A DNA stretch of 64,000 nucleotides from Brevibacillus sp042683565 (GCF_042683565.1 NZ_JBHUJW010000011.1:117290-181289), one strand, 5' to 3'; counted from the stretch's first letter, positions 8,425 through 16,664 are shown. The notes: generated by a model not told the origin, from the letters alone. Program-made: numbers and translations.

Positions 8425-8447
8425 AACAGTTACTGTTATATTACAAT
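8425..8447 (+). promoter_or_regulatory. Promoter with a 13-bp palindrome upstream of the YhfH-like gene
   Basis: A perfect palindrome AACAGT-T-ACTGTT (8425-8437) directly precedes a TACAAT -10 hexamer (8442-8447). A further CAGTTA half-like sequence lies at 8449-8454. The position fits a repressor operator overlapping the promoter; the regulator is unknown. Confidence 0.4.
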
Positions 8448-8478
8448 ACAGTTAATAACACAACAGGGGGTTTTAACG

Positions 8479-8640
8479 ATGACGCCGATCACGACTTTCT
8501 TTCGCAACCTGGAAGCAAAATGCTGTGCTGCTTGCGGCCAAATCATTCACGAGCAGGCCGAATCGTATGCGACAGAATGCTCCAATTGCCAGGAGAAAAT
8601 GAGCTACGATGCTTACAAGCACTACCATCAGAAAAAATAG
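8479..8640 (+). CDS. YhfH family small zinc-ribbon-like protein
   Basis: A 53-residue protein with two CxxC pairs: CAAC around residues 20-23 and CSNC about 15 residues later, in the order FFRNLEAKCCAACG ... ATECSNCQEKM. Length and the FFRNL start match the YhfH family of Bacillus small proteins. The four cysteines probably bind zinc. An AGGGGG ribosome binding site lies 8 nt before the ATG. Function is unknown. Its own promoter with a palindromic element lies upstream and a terminator lies immediately downstream. Confidence 0.75.
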   Translation: MTPITTFFRNLEAKCCAACGQIIHEQAESYATECSNCQEKMSYDAYKHYHQKK

Positions 8641-8655
8641 GGTAGCTGACCATAG

Positions 8656-8835
8656 ATGAGGTGTGCCGTGGTGAAAACCGTTCGGTACGCCTTTTTTGTT
8701 TGGGCGGGGGAAAGACGGATGGGCGTTGGTTTGCTCTTCCTCACCAATGGCTTTCGCAAGCAGCAGCCAGAAATTGCTTTTGACAAAATTCTTTCGGAGG
8801 ACGAAGAGCTGCGAGGCGGAGAGAACATCGCCTGA
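8656..8835 (+). CDS. Doubtful small ORF overlapping a terminator
   Basis: An open frame of 59 codons runs from ATG 8656 (or ATG 8719, 38 codons) to a stop at 8833-8835. The C-terminal half has a protein-like sequence (FLTNGFRKQQPEIAFDKIL, then SEDEELRGGEN). However, the longer version crosses the terminator of the preceding gene, and the ribosome binding site of the shorter version (GGGGGAAAGACGG) is weak. It may be a remnant. Confidence 0.25.
   Translation: MRCAVVKTVRYAFFVWAGERRMGVGLLFLTNGFRKQQPEIAFDKILSEDEELRGGENIA
8659..8698 (+). terminator. Terminator of the YhfH-like gene
   Basis: A 10-bp stem (AGGTGTGCCG with CGGTACGCCT, two wobble pairs) is followed by TTTTTTGTTT, 18 nt after the stop codon. 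Confidence 0.7.
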
Positions 8836-8919
8836 TGGATGGCAAGCCCCTTTGGGTGGAAGGAAATGGAGGCTGCCAGCGCGAATAAAACGAGAAAGAC
8901 AAACATGCAGGAGGACTCC

Positions 8920-9444
8920 ATGAACATGAAGCAGACCATTCGCGAACTGTTTCAGGCGGCACAAGCAGGGGATGCTCCCAAACTGCAGGAGCTGCTGTCC
9001 GCGCAGCCGGCGCTGGCCAATCAGGAAAATGAAGAAGGGCTGACGCCGCTCGGGTACGCTGCCCACTTTGGACGAAAGGAAGCGGTTGAGGTGCTGCTGG
9101 ACTGCGGGGCAGATGTGCAGGCGCTGTCCCACTCGAAAATTTCGTACATTCCGTCCAATACGGCACTGCATGCGGCGATCGCTGGGGAAGGGGACGTGGA
9201 GGTCATCCGGCTGCTGCTGGAGCGAGGGGCCGACCCGAACGCCTTTGACAGCAACGGGCATACTTGCCTGCATGCGGCAGCCTTTCATGACGAGCACATC
9301 GAGATCATTCGGCTCTTGCTGGCGCACGGTGCCCATGTCAATGAGCCTGCGCAAAACGAGGGACGGCAAACGCCGCTGGCTCTCGCTGTGGAAAAGGGAA
9401 ACAGCCGCATCGCCGCGTTTTTGCGGGAGAATGGCGCTGTGTAA
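8920..9444 (+). CDS. Ankyrin repeat protein
   Basis: A 174-residue soluble protein made of about four ankyrin repeats. The hallmarks are GLTPLGYAAHFGRKEAVEVL, NTALHAAIAGEGDVEVIRLL, GHTCLHAAAFHDEHIEIIRL and RQTPLALAVEKGNSRIAAFL, each followed by a G-A-D/H-V or similar turn. Such proteins act by binding partner proteins; no enzymatic domain is present. The start at 8920 has AGGAGG 5 nt upstream; ATG codons further upstream in frame lack one. The partner is unknown. Confidence 0.85.
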   Translation: MNMKQTIRELFQAAQAGDAPKLQELLSAQPALANQENEEGLTPLGYAAHFGRKEAVEVLLDCGADVQALSHSKISYIPSNTALHAAIAGEGDVEVIRLLLERGADPNAFDSNGHTCLHAAAFHDEHIEIIRLLLAHGAHVNEPAQNEGRQTPLALAVEKGNSRIAAFLRENGAV

Positions 9445-9582
9445 GCCCGGGACGAGGGCGGCATCCGCAAGGCAGCAAATGAATGGCAGCATGCCAGGCA
9501 GAGAAGGGAAAACGGCGCGCGCCGCCGTTTCTGGCTAGTTTTGGTCGCTGTCGCTGCTACCAAAAGACTGTCAACTTCACGC

Positions 9583-9616
9583 AAAAGCCGCTGCAGAGCA
9601 CATCGCAGCGGCTTTT
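9583..9616. terminator. Bidirectional terminator between convergent genes
   Basis: A perfect 12-bp stem AAAAGCCGCTGC / GCAGCGGCTTTT lies between the ankyrin gene and the minus-strand gene ending at 9626. The stem supplies a T run in both directions. Confidence 0.75.
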
Positions 9617-9625
9617 GGCGTTTTC

Positions 9626-9934
9626 TTACCGGGGCTCGGCCGAGTTGGCCGCGCCTGCCTGTTTTTTGACGTAGTCGATCAGGCCGAGCTGGAAGCCCTC
9701 CTGGGTGAGCAGGCGCTGGGCTTCGTATGTGCCAGAGTAGTAGGCGAGGACGTGCGGGTCGTTCTCCAGGACGTGCCTGCAGGCGGCATCCTTGGACAGA
9801 TCCACATACCAGTGAGCCTGCTTGATCTGCGCGACCAGGTCGTCGTAGGCCGGCTCCGGCTTTTTCCAAGGGTTCAGCTTGTGCAAAATTTCTCCGAAGA
9901 TCGCGACGACGATCAAAATTCCGATCAGAAACAT
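9626..9934 (-). CDS. Small membrane-anchored hypothetical protein
   Basis: A 102-residue protein with an N-terminal hydrophobic segment (FLIGILIVVAIFGEIL, residues 2-17) that would act as a membrane anchor, then a soluble helical domain of about 80 residues. The start at 9934 is preferred because a GAGGT ribosome binding site lies 7 nt upstream; an in-frame GTG three codons earlier overlaps that site. I do not recognise the family. Confidence 0.6.
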   Translation of the reverse strand: MFLIGILIVVAIFGEILHKLNPWKKPEPAYDDLVAQIKQAHWYVDLSKDAACRHVLENDPHVLAYYSGTYEAQRLLTQEGFQLGLIDYVKKQAGAANSAEPR

Positions 9935-10091
9935 GGCGGTCACCTCATAGGTTGGTTCCCTCCCATGTTACCACTTGACCGGGCGTCTGTGCCACGGGGA
10001 AGTCCGGCCGCTTGCAATAGCCGCGAAAAGCGGGCATTCTAGTGATGGATACGGCGAGACAGGCAAATCATAGAGAAAGAGGAGGGAGAGC

Positions 10092-10658
10092 ATGTTTCAT
10101 CCCCTTGTATTCGACAACATCCGGGTCGTGCTGGAGGGAGCCGTCTACGACCGCGACTTCGACGGCGCGATCACCATTACGGGGCGTTCCGATGTCATGG
10201 ACTTGGCGACCTTTCATCGGCTGTTTCAGATCGACTTCCAACTGGCTGACGCACCCGGACGCAAAGAGGTCGTCCGTGCCCAGATACAGCTGCGCACCAG
10301 CCTGGCGGATATTGCCGCGGAGCAGCTGGAGCAGCCTTTGACTGAGCAGATTGGCTGCACGATCTGCATACATTTTCACATGCCGATGGCTGCCTCCCGC
10401 GAGCTTCCGGAGGATACGCAGGCGATTGCGGCGCTGCTCAACGAGATTTGGGGGCATCGTCCGTACATTACGCAGACGTTGAAGGCGAAGCTGGAGGAAA
10501 AGCGGATGGAGTGGCCGCCGCAGCGCGTGGACAACCACATTACTCTCGATTTTTTCCGGAAAATCGACGAAGGCAACATCGAGGACCTGCGGGATTTGCT
10601 CGATCATACGGTCCAATCGCTCAGCCAACTGCAAGCCTTTTTGGACAGGAAAATCTAA
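10092..10658 (+). CDS. Conserved hypothetical protein
   Basis: A 188-residue soluble protein without membrane segments. The N-terminal part is beta-rich (FDNIRVVLEGAVYDRDFDG) and the C-terminal part helical (IEDLRDLLDHTVQSLSQL). I do not recognise the family, and no catalytic motif is evident. A strong GAGGAGGGAG ribosome binding site lies just before the ATG. It is followed at close range by the BirA-controlled bioY promoter. Confidence 0.65.
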   Translation: MFHPLVFDNIRVVLEGAVYDRDFDGAITITGRSDVMDLATFHRLFQIDFQLADAPGRKEVVRAQIQLRTSLADIAAEQLEQPLTEQIGCTICIHFHMPMAASRELPEDTQAIAALLNEIWGHRPYITQTLKAKLEEKRMEWPPQRVDNHITLDFFRKIDEGNIEDLRDLLDHTVQSLSQLQAFLDRKI

Positions 10659-10700
10659 TTTGCGGCAAAGGCATTTACAAATAGCGAGCTGCGTATTATC

Positions 10701-10737
10701 ATTTTGTTAACCTGATTTATATTTTAGTTAACAAAAT
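10701..10737 (+). promoter_or_regulatory. BirA operator upstream of bioY
   Basis: A perfect 11-bp inverted repeat ATTTTGTTAAC / GTTAACAAAAT (10701-10711 / 10727-10737) is separated by 15 nt. This is the known arrangement of the biotin repressor BirA site (TTGTTAAC...GTTAACAA) in Firmicutes. It is 13 nt upstream of the bioY start codon and overlaps an AT-rich -10-like region, so biotin-loaded BirA should repress bioY. Confidence 0.9.
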
Positions 10738-10750
10738 GGAGGCAGTACAC

Positions 10751-11314
10751 ATGAGAAACGAACGATTGAGATGGTTGCTCTTATCCGCAATTTTCGCAGG
10801 AATCATGGCTGTTTTGTCCCAGCTGACGATTCCGCTCCCGTTGATTCCGATTACCGGGCAAACGCTGGCGGTAGGGCTGACGGCGACCATTCTGGGCAGC
10901 CGTTACGGCACACTGGCGATGATCATTTACACGCTGCTGGGCGCGGTCGGACTGCCAGTCTTTGCCGGGGCGAGCGGCGGCTTGCAAGTTTTGGTCGGCA
11001 AAACAGGTGGGTACATCTTTGGCTTTATTTTGACGGTGTACGCTACCGGGCTGATTCTGGAAAAGACCTCTTTTACGTTGAAAAATGCCATTATCGCCAA
11101 CATCGTCGGCATGCTCATTAACCTTTTGTGCGGTTCCATTCAGCTAAAGTATGTGATGGATATTCCGTGGGACAAAGCGATCGCGTTCGGGGCGACTCCT
11201 TTCCTGGTCGTCGGCGTGATCAAGGCGGTGCTGGCATCGCTTATCGGCATCAAAGTGCGGGAGCGCCTGATTGCCAACCGCTTGATTCGCATCGAGGAAA
11301 CGCTGTCTCGCTAA
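10751..11314 (+). CDS. bioY: Biotin transporter S component BioY
   Basis: A 187-residue integral membrane protein with about six hydrophobic segments, the substrate-binding S component of a biotin ECF transporter. The family signatures are visible: PLIPITGQTLAVGL near the N-terminus and GASGGLQVLVGKTGGYIFGF in the middle. The start at 10751 has GGAGG about 8 nt upstream. No EcfA or EcfT genes are nearby, so it probably uses shared ECF modules encoded elsewhere. The BirA operator directly upstream supports the biotin role. Confidence 0.92.
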   Translation: MRNERLRWLLLSAIFAGIMAVLSQLTIPLPLIPITGQTLAVGLTATILGSRYGTLAMIIYTLLGAVGLPVFAGASGGLQVLVGKTGGYIFGFILTVYATGLILEKTSFTLKNAIIANIVGMLINLLCGSIQLKYVMDIPWDKAIAFGATPFLVVGVIKAVLASLIGIKVRERLIANRLIRIEETLSR

Positions 11315-11353
11315 AGCGGCAGCGGCAAATTGCAGACTTTCATACAGCTTGTT

Positions 11354-11382
11354 GCCATCTCCAGCCGGAGGTGGCTTTTTTT
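11354..11382 (+). terminator. Terminator of bioY
   Basis: The stem GCCATCTCC / GGAGGTGGC with an AGCC loop is followed by TTTTTTT. It separates bioY from the P450 gene downstream. Confidence 0.85.
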
Positions 11383-11445
11383 CGCATAAACTCCTTTTCG
11401 CGCCGGATACTATCGGTAGCAGCTCACGAATACAAGGAGGATATG

Positions 11446-12789
11446 ATGCACAAGACCATTTCCGGACCCAAGGGGCTACCGATTTCAGGCAATTTGCTGT
11501 CGTTTCGCCGCAATCCGCTGCAATTCATCCAGATGGCGGCCAAGGAGCATGGAGACGTGGTGCTGTTTCGCTTTGGCCCGAAACGAAAAGTGTATTTATT
11601 GACAGACCCAGATCAGATCAAGGAAGTGCTCGTCACCAAGCAAGCGAGCTTCCGCAAGGCCAAAGGGCTGCAAGTGGCAAAGGCCGTCGTAGGGGATGGC
11701 ATCCTGACGAGCGAAGGGAACAAGCATCTTAGGCAACGCAGGCTGATGCAGCCAGCCTTTCACCGGGAGCGCATCGCCGCGTATGGAGACGTCATGGTCC
11801 GCCAGGCGGCCAGTCTGATGGCGGATTGGAAGGACGGCGAGGTACGCGACATCCATCAAGACATGATGAAGGTCACACTCGCGATCATCACCGAGACGAT
11901 GTTCGGCAAAAGCGTGAAGGAAAACGCCGACGAAATCCGGCATGCAATCGACGTGGGGCTTAAATACGTCGCCAACAAGGCGTCGTCGTTCATCGATATT
12001 CCGCTGTCTGTACCGACGAGGAACAATCGCCGGTTTCTCGAATCGAACGAGTTGCTGGACAAAGTGATTTACTCCTTGATTGACGAGCGCAGACGGAGCG
12101 GCGATACCGGCCGGGGCGACCTTTTGGGCATGCTGCTGGCGGCGCGGGATGAGGACGACGGGACAGGTATGACCGATGAGCAGGTGCGCGACGAGGTCAT
12201 GACGATCTTCGTGGCCGGACACGAGACGACAGCCAACACGATGTCGTGGATCTTCTATCTTTTGTCCAGGCACACGGAGGCGGAGCAGAAGCTGCACGCT
12301 GAACTGGCTGCCGTGCTGGGGGACAGACTGCCGACCGTAGCGGATATTCCGCACCTGACCTACGCCAATCTGATCGTTTCGGAAACGCTGCGGCTGTACC
12401 CGGCGGCGTGGATGATCAATCGGGAGGCAATCGAGGAAGTCGAGATCGGGGGGCACACGTACCAGCCGGGTGATACGCTGATGATGAGCCAGTATGCGAT
12501 GCACCGCGACGAGCGCTTTTACGATGATCCCGAGGCTTTCATGCCCGAGCGGTTTGCCACCGATCTGTTGAAGCGAATCCCGGCTTTTGCCTACTTTCCA
12601 TTTGGCGGCGGACCGCGCGTATGTATCGGCAACAACTTCGCACTGATGGAGGCGGCCCTGCTGCTGGCGACGATCGCGCAGCGCTTTCGGTTGCGTCTGG
12701 CGGAGCCGAACCAGGTAGTTGCGCCGGAGCCGCTCGTGACGCTGCGCCCGAAAAACGGGCTTCCGATGCGGCTGGAGATGCGCAGGTAG
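11446..12789 (+). CDS. Cytochrome P450
   Basis: A 447-residue heme monooxygenase. The I-helix oxygen-binding motif is AGHETT, the K-helix ExxR is in SETLRLYP, and the heme loop FPFGGGPRVCIGNN carries the cysteine ligand C393. It resembles soluble bacterial P450s related to fatty-acid hydroxylases (PKGLPISGN proline-rich start, YAMHRDERFYDDPEAFMPERF segment). There is no fused reductase, so it needs external electron donors. AAGGAGG sits 5 nt before the chosen ATG. It follows bioY but a terminator lies between. A BioI-like role in making the biotin precursor is possible but not indicated by sequence. Confidence 0.88.
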   Translation: MHKTISGPKGLPISGNLLSFRRNPLQFIQMAAKEHGDVVLFRFGPKRKVYLLTDPDQIKEVLVTKQASFRKAKGLQVAKAVVGDGILTSEGNKHLRQRRLMQPAFHRERIAAYGDVMVRQAASLMADWKDGEVRDIHQDMMKVTLAIITETMFGKSVKENADEIRHAIDVGLKYVANKASSFIDIPLSVPTRNNRRFLESNELLDKVIYSLIDERRRSGDTGRGDLLGMLLAARDEDDGTGMTDEQVRDEVMTIFVAGHETTANTMSWIFYLLSRHTEAEQKLHAELAAVLGDRLPTVADIPHLTYANLIVSETLRLYPAAWMINREAIEEVEIGGHTYQPGDTLMMSQYAMHRDERFYDDPEAFMPERFATDLLKRIPAFAYFPFGGGPRVCIGNNFALMEAALLLATIAQRFRLRLAEPNQVVAPEPLVTLRPKNGLPMRLEMRR

Positions 12790-12814
12790 ACGTACAAGGA
12801 GCAATTGCGGGCAA

Positions 12815-12847
12815 AAAAAAGGGCATCTTTTCACTTGCGGATGCGCC
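12815..12847 (-). terminator. Probable terminator of the two-component operon
   Basis: On the minus strand a GCATC...GATGC stem is followed by CCTTTTTTTT, about 115 nt beyond the histidine kinase stop codon. The stem is short, so this is a moderate call. Confidence 0.45.
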
Positions 12848-12963
12848 GCACTGTGTCAGATACCGAACTGGGGGTTATTTATCACTGAAAGCAACGTGCT
12901 TACAAGTTGTACTATATCAAACAAAAATAAAGAATATGTTAACTGGTCATAAATCAAAATAAA

Positions 12964-14346
12964 CTAGCTGTTGTAGAAGGGGATGGTGAAGGAGAAGCTG
13001 CTTCCTATCCCCAATTCACTGTTTACGGTGATTTCGCCGCCGTGGCGGCGGACGATGCTCTGGCAGATCGTCAGGCCGAGGCCCGTCCCGCCGTTATTGC
13101 GGTTGCGGGATTTTTCCGCCCGATAAAACTTGGTAAAGACCTTGGGCAGATCTTCCTGGGCAATGCCCTCGCCTTTGTCGATCACGGAAAACAGGACATG
13201 TCCTTCCCGCTGGTCGCAGGTGATCAGGATAGAGCCGTTCGGCTTGTTGTAGTGGATGGCGTTGTTGATCAAATTTTCCATGACGCGGCGAAGCTTGGTC
13301 TCGTCTGCCTCGATGTGCAGCTCGTTGGAGACGCGCAATTTCCAATGAAAGGACAGCCCGGCTTCCTGAATCCGGGTCAGGTAGTCTTCGATGATGCCCT
13401 TCATGAAATTTTTTACGTGTATCCGGCTGATATTGAGCCGCACTTCGATGCTTTGCTGGGTGTAATCCTGCAGTTCGTCCAGCAGATGCTCCAGATCCCG
13501 CATCTTCATCTCGATCTTTTTCATTTGCCTCTGGATGCGGGTGAGGTCGGTTACACGGCCGGAGCCGATATAGGACGCATATCCTTTGATGGTTGTCAGC
13601 GGCGTGCGGAAATCGTGCGCGATCGCGGCGATCAGCTCGGACTGGCGCTCCTCGGAATAGCGCAGCTCGTCCACCATGTCCCCGAAGTAGCGGAACAGCC
13701 GGCCAAATTCGTCATGCGAGCGGTACGTAAAGGACACGAGGCGCTTCCCTTCCTTGATTTCCTGGGTGACGCGCGACAACTCGTTCACCGGGCGCAAAAT
13801 CCAGCGGACGTACAGCGCCAGCAGCACGAGTCCGACGAGCAGGATGCTTCCGTAAATAAACCAGAGCATCATGGAGACGCCTTTGGTCGCCAGGATGTCG
13901 TAATCGTCCGTGTAGAAGTAGATGACCGTTTCCCCTTCACGCGGGGGTTCCTGCTGAAAGTGGTATTCCGCGACGACCTTCAGATCTCCTTGCTGCGAAG
14001 AAAGTTTGTTTTGCTGGTTGGGCATCGTCCATTTCAGGTCGAGTGCCTTCGAGTTCTTCGAGTGGATCGTATTGCCGTTTGCATCCTTGACCACCATGCG
14101 GTACATGACGTCTTCCGGCAGTTGCTTGTCCAACTCTGTACGCTCGATCGGGTCTTTGAAGCTGCTGGAGCGAAGCAGCTGATTGAGGCGGACCTTGTCA
14201 GCGGCCTCCTTTTCATACTGGTACTGCGTATGCCGGTCATTTTTCAGCTGTTCGATGATAATGTCCTGAAAGACAAACTTGAACAACAGGATGTTGAGCG
14301 CGAGCAGGCCCAGGAAGGACAGAAACAGTTTGTTGCGCAGGCTCAT
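12964..14346 (-). CDS. Sensor histidine kinase
   Basis: A 460-residue membrane kinase. An N-terminal membrane segment (about residues 5-28) is followed by an extracytoplasmic domain of about 130 residues, a second membrane segment (about 158-182), a HAMP linker, the HisKA phosphoacceptor box AIAHDFRTPLTTIKGY, and an HATPase domain with N-box NLINNAIHYN, G1 DKGEGI and G2 GGTGLGL. Its ATG directly follows the stop codon of the upstream response regulator, so the two are translationally coupled. The signal is unknown. Confidence 0.9.
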   Translation of the reverse strand: MSLRNKLFLSFLGLLALNILLFKFVFQDIIIEQLKNDRHTQYQYEKEAADKVRLNQLLRSSSFKDPIERTELDKQLPEDVMYRMVVKDANGNTIHSKNSKALDLKWTMPNQQNKLSSQQGDLKVVAEYHFQQEPPREGETVIYFYTDDYDILATKGVSMMLWFIYGSILLVGLVLLALYVRWILRPVNELSRVTQEIKEGKRLVSFTYRSHDEFGRLFRYFGDMVDELRYSEERQSELIAAIAHDFRTPLTTIKGYASYIGSGRVTDLTRIQRQMKKIEMKMRDLEHLLDELQDYTQQSIEVRLNISRIHVKNFMKGIIEDYLTRIQEAGLSFHWKLRVSNELHIEADETKLRRVMENLINNAIHYNKPNGSILITCDQREGHVLFSVIDKGEGIAQEDLPKVFTKFYRAEKSRNRNNGGTGLGLTICQSIVRRHGGEITVNSELGIGSSFSFTIPFYNS

Positions 14347-15069
14347 CTACAGCTTCTCCCCGATGAATACGTAGCCTGTTCCCCATTGTGTCTTGATAAA
14401 TTGCCGGTTCATCTCCAGCTTTTCCCGCAAGTTTTTGATGTGGACCGTGACGGTGTTGAGGGAGCCGTAGCCATATCCCCAGACGCGGTCGTAAATTTGC
14501 TCGCGCGTAAAGACGATGCCCGCGTTTTCCGCCAGGAAGGTGAGCAGTTGGAACTCCTTGGTGGACAAGTCGATTTTTTGGTTGCTGACGTAGACAGAGT
14601 AGGTCTCCTTATGAATTTCCAGGTCTTTGAATTTCAATACCGTGATCGGCGAGTTTGCCGAGTCTTTATCCGGCTGTTCTTCCGTATGCTTGCGAATGCG
14701 CTCGTAGCGGCGCAGATGGGCGCGAATGCGGGCCAGCAGTTCCTCGGTGTCGAACGGCTTGGTAATATAGTCGTCAGCGCCGATCTCGAAGCCGACGACC
14801 TTGTCGACAGCTCTCCCTTTGGCGCTCAAAAAGAGGATCGGCAAATCCCATTCGCGGCGAATCTGCGAGCAGAGCTCGTAGCCGCTCATGTTCGGCATCA
14901 TGATGTCGAGCAGGATCAGGCTGGGCTTTTTCTCGCCGCTGTTTAGCAGCTCAAGGGCCGCTTCCCCGCTGTCGGCGGACGAAACCTCAAAACCTTCATT
15001 TTCCAAAATATCTTCAAGCATTTCGATAATCTCCAGGTTGTCATCCACAATCAGTATATGCTCTTTCAC
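14347..15069 (-). CDS. OmpR/PhoB-family response regulator
   Basis: A 240-residue regulator. The receiver domain (residues 1-115) has the acidic pair in ILIVDD, the phosphoacceptor aspartate in LILLDIMMPNMSG, and the conserved lysine in DDYITKPFD. The C-terminal winged-helix DNA-binding domain (about 140-238) has KEFQLLTFLAENAG and RVWGYGYGSLNTVTVHI. The GTG start at 15069 was chosen because GGGGGGAG lies 6 nt upstream. It is encoded just before its cognate kinase. Confidence 0.9.
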   Translation of the reverse strand: MKEHILIVDDNLEIIEMLEDILENEGFEVSSADSGEAALELLNSGEKKPSLILLDIMMPNMSGYELCSQIRREWDLPILFLSAKGRAVDKVVGFEIGADDYITKPFDTEELLARIRAHLRRYERIRKHTEEQPDKDSANSPITVLKFKDLEIHKETYSVYVSNQKIDLSTKEFQLLTFLAENAGIVFTREQIYDRVWGYGYGSLNTVTVHIKNLREKLEMNRQFIKTQWGTGYVFIGEKL

Positions 15070-15242
15070 GGAAAACTCCCCCCACTTGCTTCTATAATAA
15101 TATAAGAAAATAACCGTTCGTGAATAAGCGATCAAAAAAATTTAATAACTCTATCATAACATGCCGATTGCAAGTGAAGGCAACCTATTACTGGTGGTTT
15201 GAAATAAGGTCACATACTGACACCTGGTCCTAAATTTCGTCA

Positions 15243-15272
15243 GAAAAAGCCAGAGACACGAAGTCCCTGGCT
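15243..15272 (-). terminator. Terminator of the NlpC/P60 gene
   Basis: On the minus strand the stem AGCCAGGGAC / GTCTCTGGCT is followed by TTTTTCTG, 18 nt past the stop codon at 15290. Confidence 0.8.
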
Positions 15273-15289
15273 CTTGTTTTGCCGAATGA

Positions 15290-15811
15290 CTACTTTTTTG
15301 CTTGATTTTCCGGCAGCGACGCAGCTTGCACCGCGTTTTCCTTCTTCGGAGCAGCGGCTTCCAGAACAGGTACGTTCAGACGCTTGGCGCCAACGTAACG
15401 CTTGCTCCAGTAGTAGGGGTCGTTCAATTTGGTGTTGACGACTCCACGCCCTGACTCCGAGTGCACGAATGTGCCATTTCCGATGTAGATGCCCACATGC
15501 GAGATGCTTTGACCGTTCGTTTGGAAAAATACCAGATCGCCTGGCTGCAGGTCAGCTTTGGCGACAGGCGTTCCCAAATTGAATTGGGCGGCCGAGTTGT
15601 GTGGCAGGTCTACACCCAACGCATCAAATACGTAGCGCGTAAATCCGGAGCAGTCAAAGCCCTTTTTTGATGTGCCGGATGCTTTGTAAGGGACGCCGTA
15701 CAGGTCGCTGACGACATCTGTCAAAGGAGTGGACTCCTCGGCAGCTTGTACAGCGCCTGCTCCCATTGCAAGCAATCCAGCGATAAACAGAGAAACGAAC
15801 AACTTGCGCAA
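15290..15811 (-). CDS. Secreted NlpC/P60 cell-wall endopeptidase
   Basis: A 173-residue protein with a Sec signal peptide (basic MRKLF start, hydrophobic core to about residue 20, AQA-like cleavage near VQAAEES) and one NlpC/P60 domain. The catalytic Cys is C54 in FDCSGF, the catalytic His is H105 in SHVGIYIG, and the third polar residue is H117 in FVHSES. Such enzymes cut the D-Glu/meso-DAP stem-peptide bond. There is no separate wall-binding module. The c-di-AMP riboswitch upstream fits the known link of this second messenger to wall and osmotic homeostasis. Confidence 0.9.
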   Translation of the reverse strand: MRKLFVSLFIAGLLAMGAGAVQAAEESTPLTDVVSDLYGVPYKASGTSKKGFDCSGFTRYVFDALGVDLPHNSAAQFNLGTPVAKADLQPGDLVFFQTNGQSISHVGIYIGNGTFVHSESGRGVVNTKLNDPYYWSKRYVGAKRLNVPVLEAAAPKKENAVQAASLPENQAKK

Positions 15812-15831
15812 AAGAAACTGCTCCTTTCAGA

Positions 15832-15950
15832 AGCCTACGAGGTTAGCTGAAGGGTTCGGTCGAAAGGACTCCCTAGTCTGCCGCAAAAGACAGCCATTCA
15901 CCCCAAAAACGTGGTTCCCCCGTTTCCGACAAGCGGAACTCGGCTATTTT
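15832..15950 (-). promoter_or_regulatory. ydaO/yuaA-type c-di-AMP riboswitch
   Basis: On the minus strand the leader carries the conserved blocks in order: GCCGAGTTCC, CGGGGGAACCAC, GGGGTGAAT, AGGGAGTCC, and CAGCTAACCTCGTAGGC at its 3' end. These are the hallmark segments of the ydaO class, which binds cyclic di-AMP and usually switches expression off. It ends about 20 nt before the NlpC/P60 start codon, a typical partner gene. Confidence 0.93.
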
Positions 15951-16201
15951 CGATGTTTTTTTACACGCACCTTATCGAAGTTCTCTATTTGACTGGCTTT
16001 TCCTTTTTTTGAAGTGTTTGTTCACGATTTTGTCACAAAATTTTGTCTGATCTTGTAACGAAATGGTTCGGCAAAGCAGGGAAACGGCTGTGAGAAAAAG
16101 GGGGAAGCAGGCTCGTCCGATTGCGGCAGGAAGCGCCATCCGTCCAAGGACGGAGACAAAAACCAACCGCCCGCCCGTTATGGGGAGGTTGGCTGCGAGG
16201 C

Positions 16202-16207
16202 TACAAT
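16202..16207 (+). promoter_or_regulatory. Possible -10 element of the lia-type operon
   Basis: TACAAT lies 55 nt upstream of the liaI-like start. No convincing -35 is seen at the right distance, which would be expected of an activator-dependent (LiaR-type) promoter. This is only suggestive. Confidence 0.3.
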
Positions 16208-16262
16208 AAGGCCATAAGGTTCACATTTGCACCAGCAAAGGGCGATTGGAGGGAAGCAAGGA

Positions 16263-16664
16263 ATGAGCGAACGGTCTGGAAAGTTTCTGCTCGGGCTGGT
16301 TCTGCTGCTCATTGGCGGATTGGTTTTGCTCGACCAATTCGGTATCGACAGCGGTGACATTTTGCGACTGCTGATTCCCGGCGTGCTCATGCTGTACGGA
16401 GCGCGCAAAATTTTGGGTCACGGCTCCCGCTTCTGGGGAGTGATCGTCTTCCTCTTGGGTTTCTTGCTGCTGTCTGGAAAGCTGCATCTGCTGTTCCACA
16501 GCATCGTGGCGATCGGCGTGATCTACCTGGGGTACCGCCTCATTCGACAGAAGCCGACACCGCCACAGGGACCATCCGAGTGGGAGAGCCGGTGGGCGAA
16601 GCGCATGTTGAAGGAAGACGACCTCGATCTTTGGGAAAGAGCAGTGACGCGAAATCGGCAGTAA
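16263..16664 (+). CDS. LiaI-like membrane protein
   Basis: A 133-residue membrane protein with about four hydrophobic segments in the first 95 residues (LGLVLLLIGGLVLLDQFGI pattern) and a charged C-terminal tail. This is the LiaI/LiaF-type transmembrane region (DUF5668-like). It is directly followed by a PspA/LiaH gene and then by liaFSR homologues, so it probably anchors the PspA-like protein at the membrane during envelope stress. GGAGGG lies about 9 nt before the ATG. Confidence 0.75.
   Translation: MSERSGKFLLGLVLLLIGGLVLLDQFGIDSGDILRLLIPGVLMLYGARKILGHGSRFWGVIVFLLGFLLLSGKLHLLFHSIVAIGVIYLGYRLIRQKPTPPQGPSEWESRWAKRMLKEDDLDLWERAVTRNRQ

Noticed and set aside
13042..14946. 634-codon open frame on the + strand opposite the histidine kinase and response regulator
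   Set aside because: The antisense frame spans two clear genes with all kinase and receiver motifs; its translation has no recognisable domain.
16170..16200. CCAACC...GGTTGG hairpin upstream of liaI considered as a riboswitch or terminator
   Set aside because: No T tract and no conserved riboswitch blocks; the stem is short with a long GC-rich loop.
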